NCBI GenBank assembly: GCA_011364965.1
Contig: RDOB01000003.1
Coordinates: 472,524-536,523, forward strand
Length of the DNA: 64,000 bases
Direction: 5' to 3'
Origin: Candidatus Heimdallarchaeota archaeon
Lineage (GTDB): Archaea > Asgardarchaeota > Heimdallarchaeia > Hodarchaeales > Hodarchaeaceae
This document shows positions 19,247 through 28,320 of the stretch, piece by piece. The notes beneath the pieces are model-generated. The model had not been told where the DNA came from, ran no database searches, and worked only from the letters and a program-made list of their open reading frames with translations. A program made the position numbers and the translations under genes. The first letter of the stretch is position 1; every line of letters starts with the position of its first letter.

Positions 19247-19927
19247 TTAATAAATCCTAGGGATTAAGCGTTTTGTACGTTTAATGTAGCTTTTATATTC
19301 TTCTCCTAAATTAGTTAGTAATAATTTTTCTTCTAAATCAATTCTACTCATAGTAAGAGGAAGCATGAAAAGAACAACGAAACAGGATGAGAGAAGACCT
19401 CCAAAAGCAAAAGTATATCCAAACAAAAATAGAATATAACCTAAATAGAGAGGATGGCGAATATATCGATAAATTCCGTTGGTAATTAATTGGTGATGGT
19501 CTTTTATCACGATCCTAGGTGTACCATACGGTCCAAGGAGGATCCTACTCCAAATCATTAGAATTCCTCCGCACAACAACACTAGATTACCGAAGATAGC
19601 CATTGCTAAAGCAATTGGATATTGAATGAATTGCCGAAGGAAAATTTGGTATTCAGCATAGGGAATATACAAGAGAAAAGGGATAAAAAAGAATAATAGG
19701 AAAATCACCAAAGTGCTTTTTTTGAATTGATCCTTTTCTTCTCCAACCCAGAGAGGTCGAAATAATATGTCTCCAGCAAGAAAAACACATAGTAATAGCA
19801 TAGTAACCAAATTTAAAATTGTTGCTTCATCGTATAACTCTGGCCAAAGAATTATAATCAAGTTTATATAAATCAATAAAATTGGAATGCCAATAAATTT
19901 CCTTTTTACAATATTCTGTTTCCACAA
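19247..19927 (-). CDS. Isoprenylcysteine carboxyl methyltransferase-like membrane enzyme
   Basis: 226 residues and about five to six membrane helices. The C-terminal half has the ICMT/phospholipid-methyltransferase signature: LITNGIYRYIRHPLYLGYIL, then the acidic DLEEKLL and the ending EEYKSYIKRTKRLIPRIY. The fold methylates a lipid-linked or small hydrophobic substrate using SAM at the membrane. A second member of the family lies at 39878-40570. The archaeal substrate is unknown. It sits upstream of the acyltransferase-3 gene on the same strand. Confidence 0.85.
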   Translation of the reverse strand: MWKQNIVKRKFIGIPILLIYINLIIILWPELYDEATILNLVTMLLLCVFLAGDILFRPLWVGEEKDQFKKSTLVIFLLFFFIPFLLYIPYAEYQIFLRQFIQYPIALAMAIFGNLVLLCGGILMIWSRILLGPYGTPRIVIKDHHQLITNGIYRYIRHPLYLGYILFLFGYTFAFGGLLSSCFVVLFMLPLTMSRIDLEEKLLLTNLGEEYKSYIKRTKRLIPRIY

Positions 19928-19972
19928 TATTAATGTACTCCTCTATCTTGCTTACTTTGGATTGATCTCGAT

Positions 19973-20157
19973 TTACATATAAATCCTAAAAAGATTATTC
20001 TTATCTGAATTTGATCTTAACCATGAAATTACTAGGAGGCTCAGAAGTAAATTTTTCCATAATTCTCGTCCCAACGCGGTTAAATTTCCATAAATACCAT
20101 ACGAGATGCTACATCTTGCCAATTATACCTCTTATAACGAAGAATTTCCTCTTAAAT
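19973..20157 (-). pseudogene. Relic of a group-4 glycosyltransferase C-terminus
   Basis: The minus strand reads EEILRYKRYNWQDVASRMV before a stop, and in a shifted frame GIYGNLTALGRELW followed by a hydrophobic tail and TAA at 19973. 'RYNWxDVAxRM...IYGNL' is the typical end of a GT4 glycosyltransferase (YSWexVAxkxxxiY). No start or GT-B domain remains, so this is a 3' remnant with at least one frameshift. Confidence 0.45.
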
Positions 20158-20196
20158 TATAAATATAAACCTGAAGAATGAAGGTAGTTGAATATT

Positions 20197-21024
20197 ATGG
20201 ATGAATTAGGAGAATATAAAATCCAGGATTTCCCGAGAAATCGGCTAAGCATAACTGATTATTTAGATGTAGCACAAAAACGACATATAATCACTGGTCT
20301 CCTAGAATTGGATATAACAAAAGCACGTGAAAGACTAAAAACCTATAAGAATAAGACTGGAAATGCAATTTCATTTACAGGTTGGATTTGTTGGTGTATA
20401 GGCCAAGTTATAGAAAATAATAAAGAAATTCATGCCGCTAGAAAAGGAAGAAGTAAATTAGTATTTTTTGAAGACGTCGATATCACAATTCAAGTTGAAA
20501 GATCTGTGAAAGGAAAAAAAATTCCATTACCTTATGTCCTACGAAAGGTTAACCAGAAATCGGTTTTGGAAATAACAAAAGAAATCCGGACTGTACAAAA
20601 ACAAACTTTTGACAATCAAAATGTTCAGGTGCTAGGAAACCGAAGTAATCTTCGATATTTAGCTAGAATTGGAGTCTATTTGCCAAAATTTATACGCGCT
20701 CGCTTTTGGAAACGAGTCATCTGGAATCCATTTTCTTTGAAAAGGCTATCTGGCCTTGTATCGGTTACAGCTGTGGGAATGTTTGGAACTAATCTAGGAT
20801 GGGCAATTCCGCTTAGTGGTTTTCCTATATCAATAGCCATTGGAGGAATAGGAAAGAAACCTGGGGTCGTGAATGATACAATCCAAATCAGAGAATATTT
20901 GGCTGTAACTTTACAATTTGATCATGATATCATTGATGGAGCACCTGCGACAAGATTTGGTGCTGCTTTGATTGAATATCTTGAATCAGCAAGGGGTTTG
21001 GAAAACATCTTAATCGACGGATAA
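20197..21024 (+). CDS. 2-oxoacid dehydrogenase E2-type acyltransferase catalytic domain, stand-alone
   Basis: About 275 residues corresponding only to the catalytic (CAT-like) domain of E2 acyltransferases. The active-site motif FDHDIIDGAPATRF near the C-terminus keeps both the catalytic His and Asp of HxxxDG. There is no lipoyl or peripheral-subunit-binding domain, so it probably acylates a small or protein substrate from an acyl-CoA rather than serving in a dehydrogenase complex. The frame opens at TTG 20188, but ATG 20197 is better spaced from GAAGGTAG. A paralog at 45502-46335 has lost the catalytic residues. Confidence 0.8.
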   Translation: MDELGEYKIQDFPRNRLSITDYLDVAQKRHIITGLLELDITKARERLKTYKNKTGNAISFTGWICWCIGQVIENNKEIHAARKGRSKLVFFEDVDITIQVERSVKGKKIPLPYVLRKVNQKSVLEITKEIRTVQKQTFDNQNVQVLGNRSNLRYLARIGVYLPKFIRARFWKRVIWNPFSLKRLSGLVSVTAVGMFGTNLGWAIPLSGFPISIAIGGIGKKPGVVNDTIQIREYLAVTLQFDHDIIDGAPATRFGAALIEYLESARGLENILIDG

Positions 21025-21120
21025 TTACTAATGGTCTAGAGAATAATAATGATCTTAAGAGAAAGATCTTTTCGATGATCTCTTGAAAAATTGCTATAAT
21101 AATCCTGAAGGTTTCCTAAA

Positions 21121-21139
21121 GGAATTTTGAAAAAATTCC
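21121..21139. terminator. Hairpin after the E2-type acyltransferase gene
   Basis: GGAATTTT-GAA-AAAATTCC is a perfect 8-bp stem with a 3-nt loop, about 100 bp after the stop codon and 80 bp before the next gene. It could be an RNA terminator or processing signal, or a palindromic site for the downstream methyltransferase promoter. Confidence 0.35.
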
Positions 21140-21219
21140 TGCAATTCCCCCTACCACAATCATAGATATTAAAAGAACCAATAAAATCTTTTGATCAAAG
21201 CGTTAATCAGGGGATTTTT

Positions 21220-22053
21220 TTGGTAAAAACTAAAAAAACAACTAATCTAACGATTTATGATATTGGTGGTAAATTAGGAAGTACAGGAGGACATTTCGGA
21301 GGCATTGCAGCAACAGAACTCATGATATCTAAGCTGGGTATTTCAAGCTCTAATGCTGTAAAAATTTTAGAAATTGGATGTGGCACAGGGGGAACATCTT
21401 GCCTTATTGCTGAACAATATGGAGGAGAGGTTACTGGAATCGATATATCAGAGGATATGATTGAAGGAGCTAGAAAACGCGCCGTTAAAAAAGGATTGAA
21501 AAACGTTACATTCAAAGTAGCGAATGCTCACAAGCTTCCATTTGAGAATGAATCCTTTGACATCGTTATTGCAGAATCAGCTACCGCTCTTATCCCAGAT
21601 CCGTCAAAAGCACTATCTGAATATTATCGAGTAACAAAACCCAATGGTCAAGTAGGAAATATTGACCTATTTATTATTCCTGGAGCGCCTGAAAAAGTAT
21701 TTGAATTAATAAATGAGGTTATTATAGGGGCAGTAGGTAGAGCGATCAAGATACCAACAGCTGATCAATACTACAAATTGTTTGAAGAAGCAGGCTATAC
21801 CAATCTCTCAATCGAGAAAAATCAGGAATCAGTTCTTGAATATACATCTTTTAAATATATGAAGAAAGAATATGGTATCCTTGGCCTAACGAAAATCACC
21901 CTGAAAATGTGTTATTATATGATATTTAATGGTGCTTTTCGAAGATTACTATTTAAGATCAGAAAATTTCAAAGGGTTGTTTTTGAAAAAGATGAAAACG
22001 GTAAGTGTCGTTATGTAGGCTATATAGTTTTGGTTGGTCAGAAACCAGGGTAA
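21220..22053 (+). CDS. Class I SAM-dependent methyltransferase
   Basis: 277 residues with motif I ILEIGCGTGGTSCLIAEQYG, motif II VTGIDISEDMI, VANAHKLPFENESFDIVIAES for motifs II-III, and LSEYYRVTKPNGQVG for the post-III strand; this is the Methyltransf_11/UbiE-like pattern. A C-terminal ~100-residue helical region with two hydrophobic stretches may bind a lipid-like substrate. The start is a TTG (21220) preceded by AGGGGA with 5-nt spacing, so the unusual codon is supported. Substrate unknown. Confidence 0.88.
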   Translation: MVKTKKTTNLTIYDIGGKLGSTGGHFGGIAATELMISKLGISSSNAVKILEIGCGTGGTSCLIAEQYGGEVTGIDISEDMIEGARKRAVKKGLKNVTFKVANAHKLPFENESFDIVIAESATALIPDPSKALSEYYRVTKPNGQVGNIDLFIIPGAPEKVFELINEVIIGAVGRAIKIPTADQYYKLFEEAGYTNLSIEKNQESVLEYTSFKYMKKEYGILGLTKITLKMCYYMIFNGAFRRLLFKIRKFQRVVFEKDENGKCRYVGYIVLVGQKPG

Positions 22054-22102
22054 GAACGGCAGGGAATCCATTAGGATATTCTAGATTTTTCAATAATTTC
22101 CG

Positions 22103-22122
22103 TAAGTTAGAAACATAACTTA
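22103..22122. terminator. Hairpin between convergent genes
   Basis: TAAGTTA-GAAACA-TAACTTA is a perfect 7-bp stem in the 107-bp gap between the converging methyltransferase and alpha/alpha-barrel genes. The position suits a bidirectional terminator. Confidence 0.4.
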
Positions 22123-22160
22123 TTATTCCAATTCAACCTTCAATGCAACTTTGAAATATT

Positions 22161-23210
22161 TTAAGAAGAATCTTGAATTGAGAATTCACAATAATTTTTT
22201 AAAACAAAGGCGGCCCTGAAGGTCAACCATTTTGAGGGAGTGTTTTTCTTTTCTATTTCTACTAACATTGGATTCCTATGCGCGGATTGATTTATCCAAA
22301 ATCCAAGGGGATCCATGGAATTAATTATGTGCTCAACTGCTTCTTTGAATTCCTTATGATAAGGGATTTTGCCTTTCGCTAGCCAATATAGGGTTTCTAG
22401 AGCATCAGAAGTATATGATTGAGGAAATCCAAATTTCATCCAACTCTTTTTTAATTCACTTTTTTCTAATTTCTCAGGTTGGGACAAAAATCGTGCTCTA
22501 ATTTTCCGTATTTCCTTAGCAGTTTTTCCTTTAATCATATTATGGTAATCTTTAGACCCCAAAGGTACATATCTAAAAATCTTGTTTTCTATCATTCTTT
22601 CAACAATAATCTCTACGGCCTTTTCAACTTCTGAAGATCTGTTATGATTATCTAAGATTGAATATAAAGCTAAAACCTTTGTAAGAGCCATTTGGCAATC
22701 AGGTAACAGCGTATATAATGGATCGGGAGAACAGAATGCACCATGGTCCTCTAGGATTTGATTAGTGAGAAAATCAATTCCTTTCTGGGTATTTTCATTA
22801 TTAATCTCAAAATGATTAAGCGCTCGAATTAGATTTGCTGTCAAACACATTAAAAGGAAGTTGGAACCAATTTTGTGAGTGAATCCTCCTTCAGGTAATT
22901 GATAGGAAAGGATTTTTAGACATGCTTTTTGGATTAATTCCTCTGGATTCGCATTTAATTCGCATAAGAAGATTAATTGCCAATAATCGCCAGTATATTT
23001 CTTATAAGGGTTTTTAGAGCTACTCCAAGCTCCATTAGGTTTTATTAAAGAAATTAATTTCTCAATTGGCGGATACTGATTTACTTCCTTAATCTCAAGC
23101 ACTGTAAGAGGTTCATTTTTTATGAATTTTTTTGTCATATTCCTCACAGGGGGATTATTGGCTTCTAATAACCAATTAAGAGTTTTAGCTGGCAACTGAA
23201 AGAATCTCAC
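22161..23210 (-). CDS. Alpha/alpha-toroid (prenyltransferase/squalene-cyclase repeat-like) protein
   Basis: 349 residues, all helical. The start LNWLLEANNPPVRNMTKKFI matches a group of uncharacterised proteins built on the terpenoid-cyclase/protein-prenyltransferase barrel. Repeats show the QxxxGGF/GxW style: LISLIKPNGAWS, KILSYQLPEGGFTH, IINSMDPLGFWINQ. The DxDD motif of cyclases is absent, so cyclase chemistry is not indicated. The ending PSKWLTFRAAFVLKNY is also typical of the group. Some relatives are mislabelled NifH in databases. Function unknown. Confidence 0.7.
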   Translation of the reverse strand: MRFFQLPAKTLNWLLEANNPPVRNMTKKFIKNEPLTVLEIKEVNQYPPIEKLISLIKPNGAWSSSKNPYKKYTGDYWQLIFLCELNANPEELIQKACLKILSYQLPEGGFTHKIGSNFLLMCLTANLIRALNHFEINNENTQKGIDFLTNQILEDHGAFCSPDPLYTLLPDCQMALTKVLALYSILDNHNRSSEVEKAVEIIVERMIENKIFRYVPLGSKDYHNMIKGKTAKEIRKIRARFLSQPEKLEKSELKKSWMKFGFPQSYTSDALETLYWLAKGKIPYHKEFKEAVEHIINSMDPLGFWINQSAHRNPMLVEIEKKNTPSKWLTFRAAFVLKNYCEFSIQDSS

Positions 23211-23274
23211 TTGATTACCTCAATTTTTAACTGGTTTTGTGAAATAAAATCAATAAGAGTCGTTCCTCAATAAT

Positions 23275-23765
23275 TTAACATATAGAATAGATGAGCTGAT
23301 TTATAGCCTTTATGAAATAGCCATTCCCCTGATTATCCATTAAAAATGCTACAACATCCATAGTGACTCCAACATCCCATTGGGGATCAGCACGTGCTAT
23401 TCTAGCTAAATAATTACCATCAACAAATACTTCCTGATCAGTGAAATTAGTTTCCCAAATTTCAGCTCCATTGATGACAAAATCTATATTTGATTCTAAA
23501 TCTGAAAGAAATGGATTCTGATCAGTGAAACGAACTTCAATCCGAGTAAAAGACCAGAACTTCTTGCTGGATCAAGCATAAAATCACGCTAAAGATAGGT
23601 TTCTAGCGTGAATGTTCTGTTCTTGTATCCCAGTTCGACTGGTGCACTTAATAATGTTGCTTTATCAAGAGTTGAAAGCTGAGGAATTTCAAGAAAGGGA
23701 AGAAAAATAGATTCAAGTCCCATGCTAATGAAAAAAACGACGAATAAAGAAGTCTTGGATATCAT
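23275..23765 (-). pseudogene. Decayed secreted protein gene
   Basis: An N-terminal signal-like segment (MISKTSLFVVFFISMGLESI) leads into VELGYKNRTFTLETYL, then a TAG, then RDFMLDPARSSG in the same frame. In related secreted proteins this region reads LWRDFMP, so the TAG probably replaced a Trp codon. Past a frameshift the reading continues as RIEVRFTDQNPFL and runs about 85 codons to TAA at 23275. One nonsense change plus one frameshift make this a pseudogene. Its 5' end abuts another gene remnant in the opposite direction. Confidence 0.55.
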
Positions 23766-23770
23766 AATGA

Positions 23771-24256
23771 TATTCAAGTGGAAAATGGAGTAATATTTGG
23801 TATACGGGAGGTTCAAACGGAACTAAGTTGTTTAATTCTACAAATCCAATAACACCTATATTGATGAATCATTACATGGAAACAGATGCTTCTTATATTA
23901 CTAATTTGGCAATATTAGACGAATTCTTATACGCATCAGATTTTTATTTGGGATTTAGAATATTTAAAATCTCAGATTTGAATATTCTCTCAGAAATTGG
24001 CCGTGATGAAGCAGGAGGATCCCCCTTGGGATTTCAAGTGGTGGATGAATTTGCATTTGTCGCTAGCCAGATTAGGGGTATACAAATAATAGAAGTTCAA
24101 TTTGAAGGTAGTCAAATTCAAGACACAAAGACAACGAACCAAATTGAAGGTACTAAACCAAGTGACAACAGAACACAGATTGAAGCAGAAATCGCACTTT
24201 TGAGCGTTTTAGTTCTAAGTTTATATACAAGAGGAAGAGAGAAGAAGAGATTATAA
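23771..24256 (+). pseudogene. 3' remnant of an LVIVD-repeat protein
   Basis: The open frame has no convincing start; TTG 23828 is the first candidate, but the frame is already coding-like before it. FLYASDFYLGFRIFKISDLN and FAFVASQIRGIQIIEV are LVIVD beta-propeller repeats (xYVAxxxxGLxIxDVS). Only about two blades remain of the six or seven expected. A Thr/Gln-rich stalk and a weak hydrophobic C-terminus (IALLSVLVLSLYTRGREKK) follow, as in cell-surface proteins of Asgard and methanogens. It is probably the tail of a gene whose 5' part was deleted. Confidence 0.5.
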
Positions 24257-24285
24257 GAAATAACTTTCAGGGGAACTGTAAAGTT

Positions 24286-25215
24286 CTACCTGTGAATCTT
24301 GAACCTATTTCTGTCTTCAGGATTGATCCCAACTTGCATAGAATTCGATTCGACTTGAAAAGCAAAGGCCATTCGAGGAGTATTGAAATCGATACCAAAT
24401 TCCTGTTCATTTAACATAATAACACCTCCCAAACCTGAAATCTGTTCAAGGTCTTGAATTGCCTTGAATGCAGCACTTGATAAAGATTCTTCTCTTTTCG
24501 CGTATTCTACTGCTTTTTTTGTCAATAAAACCTTGATAATATCCTCTCCATAGCCCGTTGCGACCGCTCCGATATGAGCATCAATATATGCTCCAGCTCC
24601 CCAAATTGGTGTATCCCCAACTCTTCCCACTCGCTTATAAGGAGTACCCCCTGTGGAAACGCCCGCAGCAATTTTTCCAGTAAGATCAATACACAAAGCT
24701 CCCACAGTTCCCATGCCATTTGGTTTTCGATGAAATGTATCTTTAGGATGAAAATCCTTCTTCCCTTTAATCTGATAATATCGCTCTAATTCACGACCTA
24801 TTAAAAGTGATTCAGGAGATACTTCTTTGAAACCATGTTCTAAAGCAAATAAGTTAGCTCCCCTCCCCACTAAGATATGATGGTTAGTTTTTTCCATAAC
24901 TAACCTGGCAAGCTGAATCGGATTAGCAATGTTGGTAACTGCACAGACAGAGCCAAAATGAAAATCCTCAGTTGCAATAATTGCATCCATTTCTACTTCA
25001 CCGATTTGGTTGACAAATGATCCACGCCCCGCGTCAAACGTAGGATTATGTTCCATTAGACTAATTGCTGCTTCAACTGCATCTAAAGAAGATTTACCTT
25101 CCCTTAAGCTTTTAGAAGCTGTATCACACGCTTCTTGAACGCCTTGAAGGTGATCTAGGACAGCATCATCAGGAATATCCCACGCTCCGCCATGAATAAT
25201 GACACCATACTTCAA
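24286..25215 (-). CDS. Isoaspartyl peptidase / L-asparaginase (Ntn-hydrolase, family T2)
   Basis: 309 residues beginning VIIHGGAWDIP, the family's hallmark first strand. Autocleavage should occur before T170 in PNGMGTVGALCID, giving an alpha chain of ~169 and a beta chain of ~140 residues. GVSTGGTPYKRVGRVGDTPIWGAGAYID and AVATGYGE supply the substrate-binding strands. It hydrolyses beta-aspartyl peptides formed by protein damage, or asparagine, in the cytoplasm. All key motifs are intact and the length is normal. It lies 83 bp downstream of the aminotransferase gene on the same strand, so the two may share a transcript. Confidence 0.93.
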   Translation of the reverse strand: MKYGVIIHGGAWDIPDDAVLDHLQGVQEACDTASKSLREGKSSLDAVEAAISLMEHNPTFDAGRGSFVNQIGEVEMDAIIATEDFHFGSVCAVTNIANPIQLARLVMEKTNHHILVGRGANLFALEHGFKEVSPESLLIGRELERYYQIKGKKDFHPKDTFHRKPNGMGTVGALCIDLTGKIAAGVSTGGTPYKRVGRVGDTPIWGAGAYIDAHIGAVATGYGEDIIKVLLTKKAVEYAKREESLSSAAFKAIQDLEQISGLGGVIMLNEQEFGIDFNTPRMAFAFQVESNSMQVGINPEDRNRFKIHR

Positions 25216-25298
25216 ATGATAGACCTCGGTTACGAAGATAAGATGAACTGGATTAATAAATAATTTGAACTCGTTTCAAAGTATTAAGCGAATTAATG

Positions 25299-26480
25299 CT
25301 ACTTACTCAATACATTCAGCGACTTCTTTAAGGCCTGAGCTCCCTGTAATAGTGCATCATAAGATTCTAAGGTCACAAAACGCAGGTGATTTCTTGCGGG
25401 GGAAAAACCATAAGCTGAACCAGGGGTCACATAAATATGGTGAGTTTTCAACAAATATTTCGCAAGTATTTCATCATCAATATCATAAATAATTCTAGGG
25501 AACACGTATGTCCCTCCTTGAGCTGGAACCACTGAAATACCATCGATTGACTCGAGATGTTCTGTTAGAAATATCTGTTTTTTGTGTATGCTCTGGGTAA
25601 AATCTAATGTTGCCTCTTTCGATTCTCGTAATGCTAGTTTGGCGATTTCTTGGGCAATAGAAGTAACTCCAAGACGACCTTTACACAAGTGTTCCAATTG
25701 GAACCATATTTCAGGGTATTTTTCCAACGGATCATGCCATCCAAGATAACCCAAACGAAATCCTGGTAAACGATATACCTTACTAAAACCATTTAGATAA
25801 ATCACAGGATTATCATAAGCAAACTCTAGAGGGGACACAAATTTACCAAATGTCAAAGAATCGTATATTTCATCTGTGATAATAATCAGATTATGTTGGC
25901 CTGCGATATTAATTAGTTCTTTAAGTGTCTTTTCTGAATATACTGCACCAGTAGGACTATTTGGAGTGATAATTACTATAGCTTTTGTATCAGGATGCTT
26001 TTCAAGTGAAGTTACTAATTGATCCATGTCAGGATTCCAATTTAACTGTTCATCACAGTCATAAAACCAGATCTTTGAGAATCTTCGAGCTTGAACAATT
26101 AAGGGTATATATGAAGGATCAGGAATGGCCAAGCTACCAGGATTCTTATAGAAAAGAGCATCGAATGTTAAAGGAAAACCTTCGGATACACCATAAGTCA
26201 TAACTAATCTATTTGGAGGTATTTCAACATTAGAGATTCCCTGAATCCGTTGACTTAGTGCATGCCTTAATTCATCGTCTCCATTCCAGCTAGGATACCC
26301 TGAAAAATTGGAAATTTGCAATTGATTAATTTGTTTTTGGATAGCTGCCTCTAATACATACCCATAGACGGGAGGGTCACAATTTGATAGGTGTAAAAAA
26401 TTTGGAATCGATTGAGCAATTTTGTTTAGATCTGAAATAATACCCATGTAACTGAATCTTGAGAGGTCCTCATTTTTCAT
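25299..26480 (-). CDS. PLP-dependent class I/II aminotransferase
   Basis: 393 residues with the fold-type I aspartate aminotransferase pattern: YPSWNGDDELRHAL (substrate arm), TYGVSEGFPLTFDAL (cofactor phosphate), ITPNSPTGAVYS, ITDEIYDSLTF (Asp to pyridine N), and the Schiff-base lysine K234 in GFSKVYRLPGFRLGY. The C-terminal Arg in NHLRFV should bind substrate carboxylate. It probably uses aspartate, alanine or an aromatic acid; motifs do not decide. It is followed by the isoaspartyl peptidase, which would yield aspartate, and a functional link is possible. Confidence 0.9.
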   Translation of the reverse strand: MKNEDLSRFSYMGIISDLNKIAQSIPNFLHLSNCDPPVYGYVLEAAIQKQINQLQISNFSGYPSWNGDDELRHALSQRIQGISNVEIPPNRLVMTYGVSEGFPLTFDALFYKNPGSLAIPDPSYIPLIVQARRFSKIWFYDCDEQLNWNPDMDQLVTSLEKHPDTKAIVIITPNSPTGAVYSEKTLKELINIAGQHNLIIITDEIYDSLTFGKFVSPLEFAYDNPVIYLNGFSKVYRLPGFRLGYLGWHDPLEKYPEIWFQLEHLCKGRLGVTSIAQEIAKLALRESKEATLDFTQSIHKKQIFLTEHLESIDGISVVPAQGGTYVFPRIIYDIDDEILAKYLLKTHHIYVTPGSAYGFSPARNHLRFVTLESYDALLQGAQALKKSLNVLSK

Positions 26481-26602
26481 ATTTAATTGATAAGTTGAAT
26501 TCAGATTAAGCGCCTCCTAAATATGATTTCTGGATATATATTTATTTTTAGAATTTTCGTCTCAGTCAATTAATCCGATTACATCAAATTCCCTGATTTA
26601 TG

Positions 26603-28012
26603 CTATTCTTTGAGTAAAAAATGAATCACTTTTTCTTCTATTTTCTCTATGGTATTAAAATCAATATTTTTTTCGATATATTCTACCAATAGGCTAAGTT
26701 TTCCAGCACAGGTTACCGCTCCTACAACTAAATTAACCATTACTAAAGGAAACATACCACCAGGATTCATGATCAAACGATCTAACTCTAATGTTCCATA
26801 TTTTCGTGGAAAATCTAAGCGCGTGAGATTTGTCAGTGCTATTCCTAAAAAGGTCTTATCTAACGAACTCATTTTTTCTCTTTTAAGAATAGATGACACC
26901 ATATCATCTTGGTTGCTGAATGTAGAGAATTTCTTATACCGTGGAGAGTTTGATGGGACAAATTTCCCTAATAGCTTATAACAAAGCGATTCTATAATAC
27001 CTGGCTCAAGGTAACTCCATGTTTCTAGCTCATTGAATAGATTCTTGTTATTATAAAGAGAATTCACCTTTTGATGAAGTTTTCGAGCATTATCCCAGAA
27101 ATTCATTTTATTATTATACTTTAACTTCACCTTAACCCCGCCAGCAAAATAACCCATAGCTTCCCCTGCTGGCTTTAGAATGCGATCTCTCACACTAGCA
27201 GCAATTACTACATATGGATTAACAGTATTGCCTTCAAGATTATATTGAGCACCTAAAAATGCGGCAATTAAGGCTGAATTTACTGTTACGCGTTCCTTTC
27301 TACAACGCTCAACCAAAACGGAAGTTTGAGCTTCAGTTAGTTCTATAGAGAGAATTTGATGTTTATAGGTGTTCCAATATGCTTCACTCAGAATCATATA
27401 ATCTTCCTGATCAAAGAATATAGGGGATTTTAACCAGTTTTTATTAAATCGGTTAATAAAATATTTACTAATAGGATTAACAGAAACTTCTTTCGGTATA
27501 GTATCCTTATCAATTGGGATTGGGTCAGGTAATACCTCTACTTCTCGTGTAGGATCTCCCAGATGAGTTATTAGATCTCTTGCAAGATAAGCTAGCGACA
27601 TCCCATCACATATAATATGATGGCATAAAATAATTAATTCAGATACTTCTGGAGAATAGATTAATATAAAACGAATAGCAGGACGCTCTTCAAAGTCAAA
27701 AGGAATTTTGCAGACATCATGAACTTTCTTCCTCCAATGTGCATCCGATTCGCGTCTTACGATTTCTATTGGAATTTCTTTAACTCCTTCTGATGTAAAC
27801 CATAGGTTATGATCATTATCCTCACAAATTCGAACCCTGAGGTTCAGGTGTCTCTGTTGGACTTTATTAATAGCTTCTCTGAACAAATTCTCGGAAATTA
27901 CGCCTTTAATTCTAGCAACCATTGTGACAATAGCAAAAGGGGATCGATTAAACACACGTTCTAGAGGAGTTATTCTACGTTCGTATTTCTTAACTTTTAA
28001 AGTATCCTTCAT
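26603..28012 (-). CDS. Condensation-domain / alcohol acetyltransferase-like acyltransferase
   Basis: 469 residues of the CoA-dependent acyltransferase (condensation/PapA/AATase) superfamily. The catalytic HHxxxDG motif is HHIICDG at 131-137. Typical supports are IKGVISENLFREAI at the start, TVNSALIAAFLGAQY and a late TNLTRLDFPRKYGTLEL in place of the DFGWG structural motif. It stands alone without an adenylation or carrier domain, so it likely esterifies an alcohol or lipid rather than working in a peptide synthetase. It is divergent from a double-winged-helix regulator, 308 bp apart, which may control it. Confidence 0.8.
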   Translation of the reverse strand: MKDTLKVKKYERRITPLERVFNRSPFAIVTMVARIKGVISENLFREAINKVQQRHLNLRVRICEDNDHNLWFTSEGVKEIPIEIVRRESDAHWRKKVHDVCKIPFDFEERPAIRFILIYSPEVSELIILCHHIICDGMSLAYLARDLITHLGDPTREVEVLPDPIPIDKDTIPKEVSVNPISKYFINRFNKNWLKSPIFFDQEDYMILSEAYWNTYKHQILSIELTEAQTSVLVERCRKERVTVNSALIAAFLGAQYNLEGNTVNPYVVIAASVRDRILKPAGEAMGYFAGGVKVKLKYNNKMNFWDNARKLHQKVNSLYNNKNLFNELETWSYLEPGIIESLCYKLLGKFVPSNSPRYKKFSTFSNQDDMVSSILKREKMSSLDKTFLGIALTNLTRLDFPRKYGTLELDRLIMNPGGMFPLVMVNLVVGAVTCAGKLSLLVEYIEKNIDFNTIEKIEEKVIHFLLKE

Positions 28013-28320
28013 TGGTTTTAAGACCTCTTTAAAGGTTGCATATGAAATGATAAAATAATCTGTAAAATTTGAAAGTCAATTTATATAAAGGAAAATAATA
28101 TATAAATATTTTCATAAAAAACCAAAAATTCAGAAAAACATTTAAACTTTTCATTTAAAGTATAATAATGAGATTTGCCACAATCAGAAATTAAACACAA
28201 GAATATGTAAAAATCAATTAGAATTTTGGAATCAATCAACACCACAGAAAATCTAAGGTTCAAGGATAAATACTATTCAAATCCAATTGAAGATTTCACA
28301 AATGGGGAAATAATTAGAAA

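Noticed and set aside
28081-28263. Minus-strand 60-codon frame between the acyltransferase and its divergent regulator
   Set aside because: Extremely AT-rich sequence with biased Phe/Ile/Tyr composition; it covers the expected promoter region.
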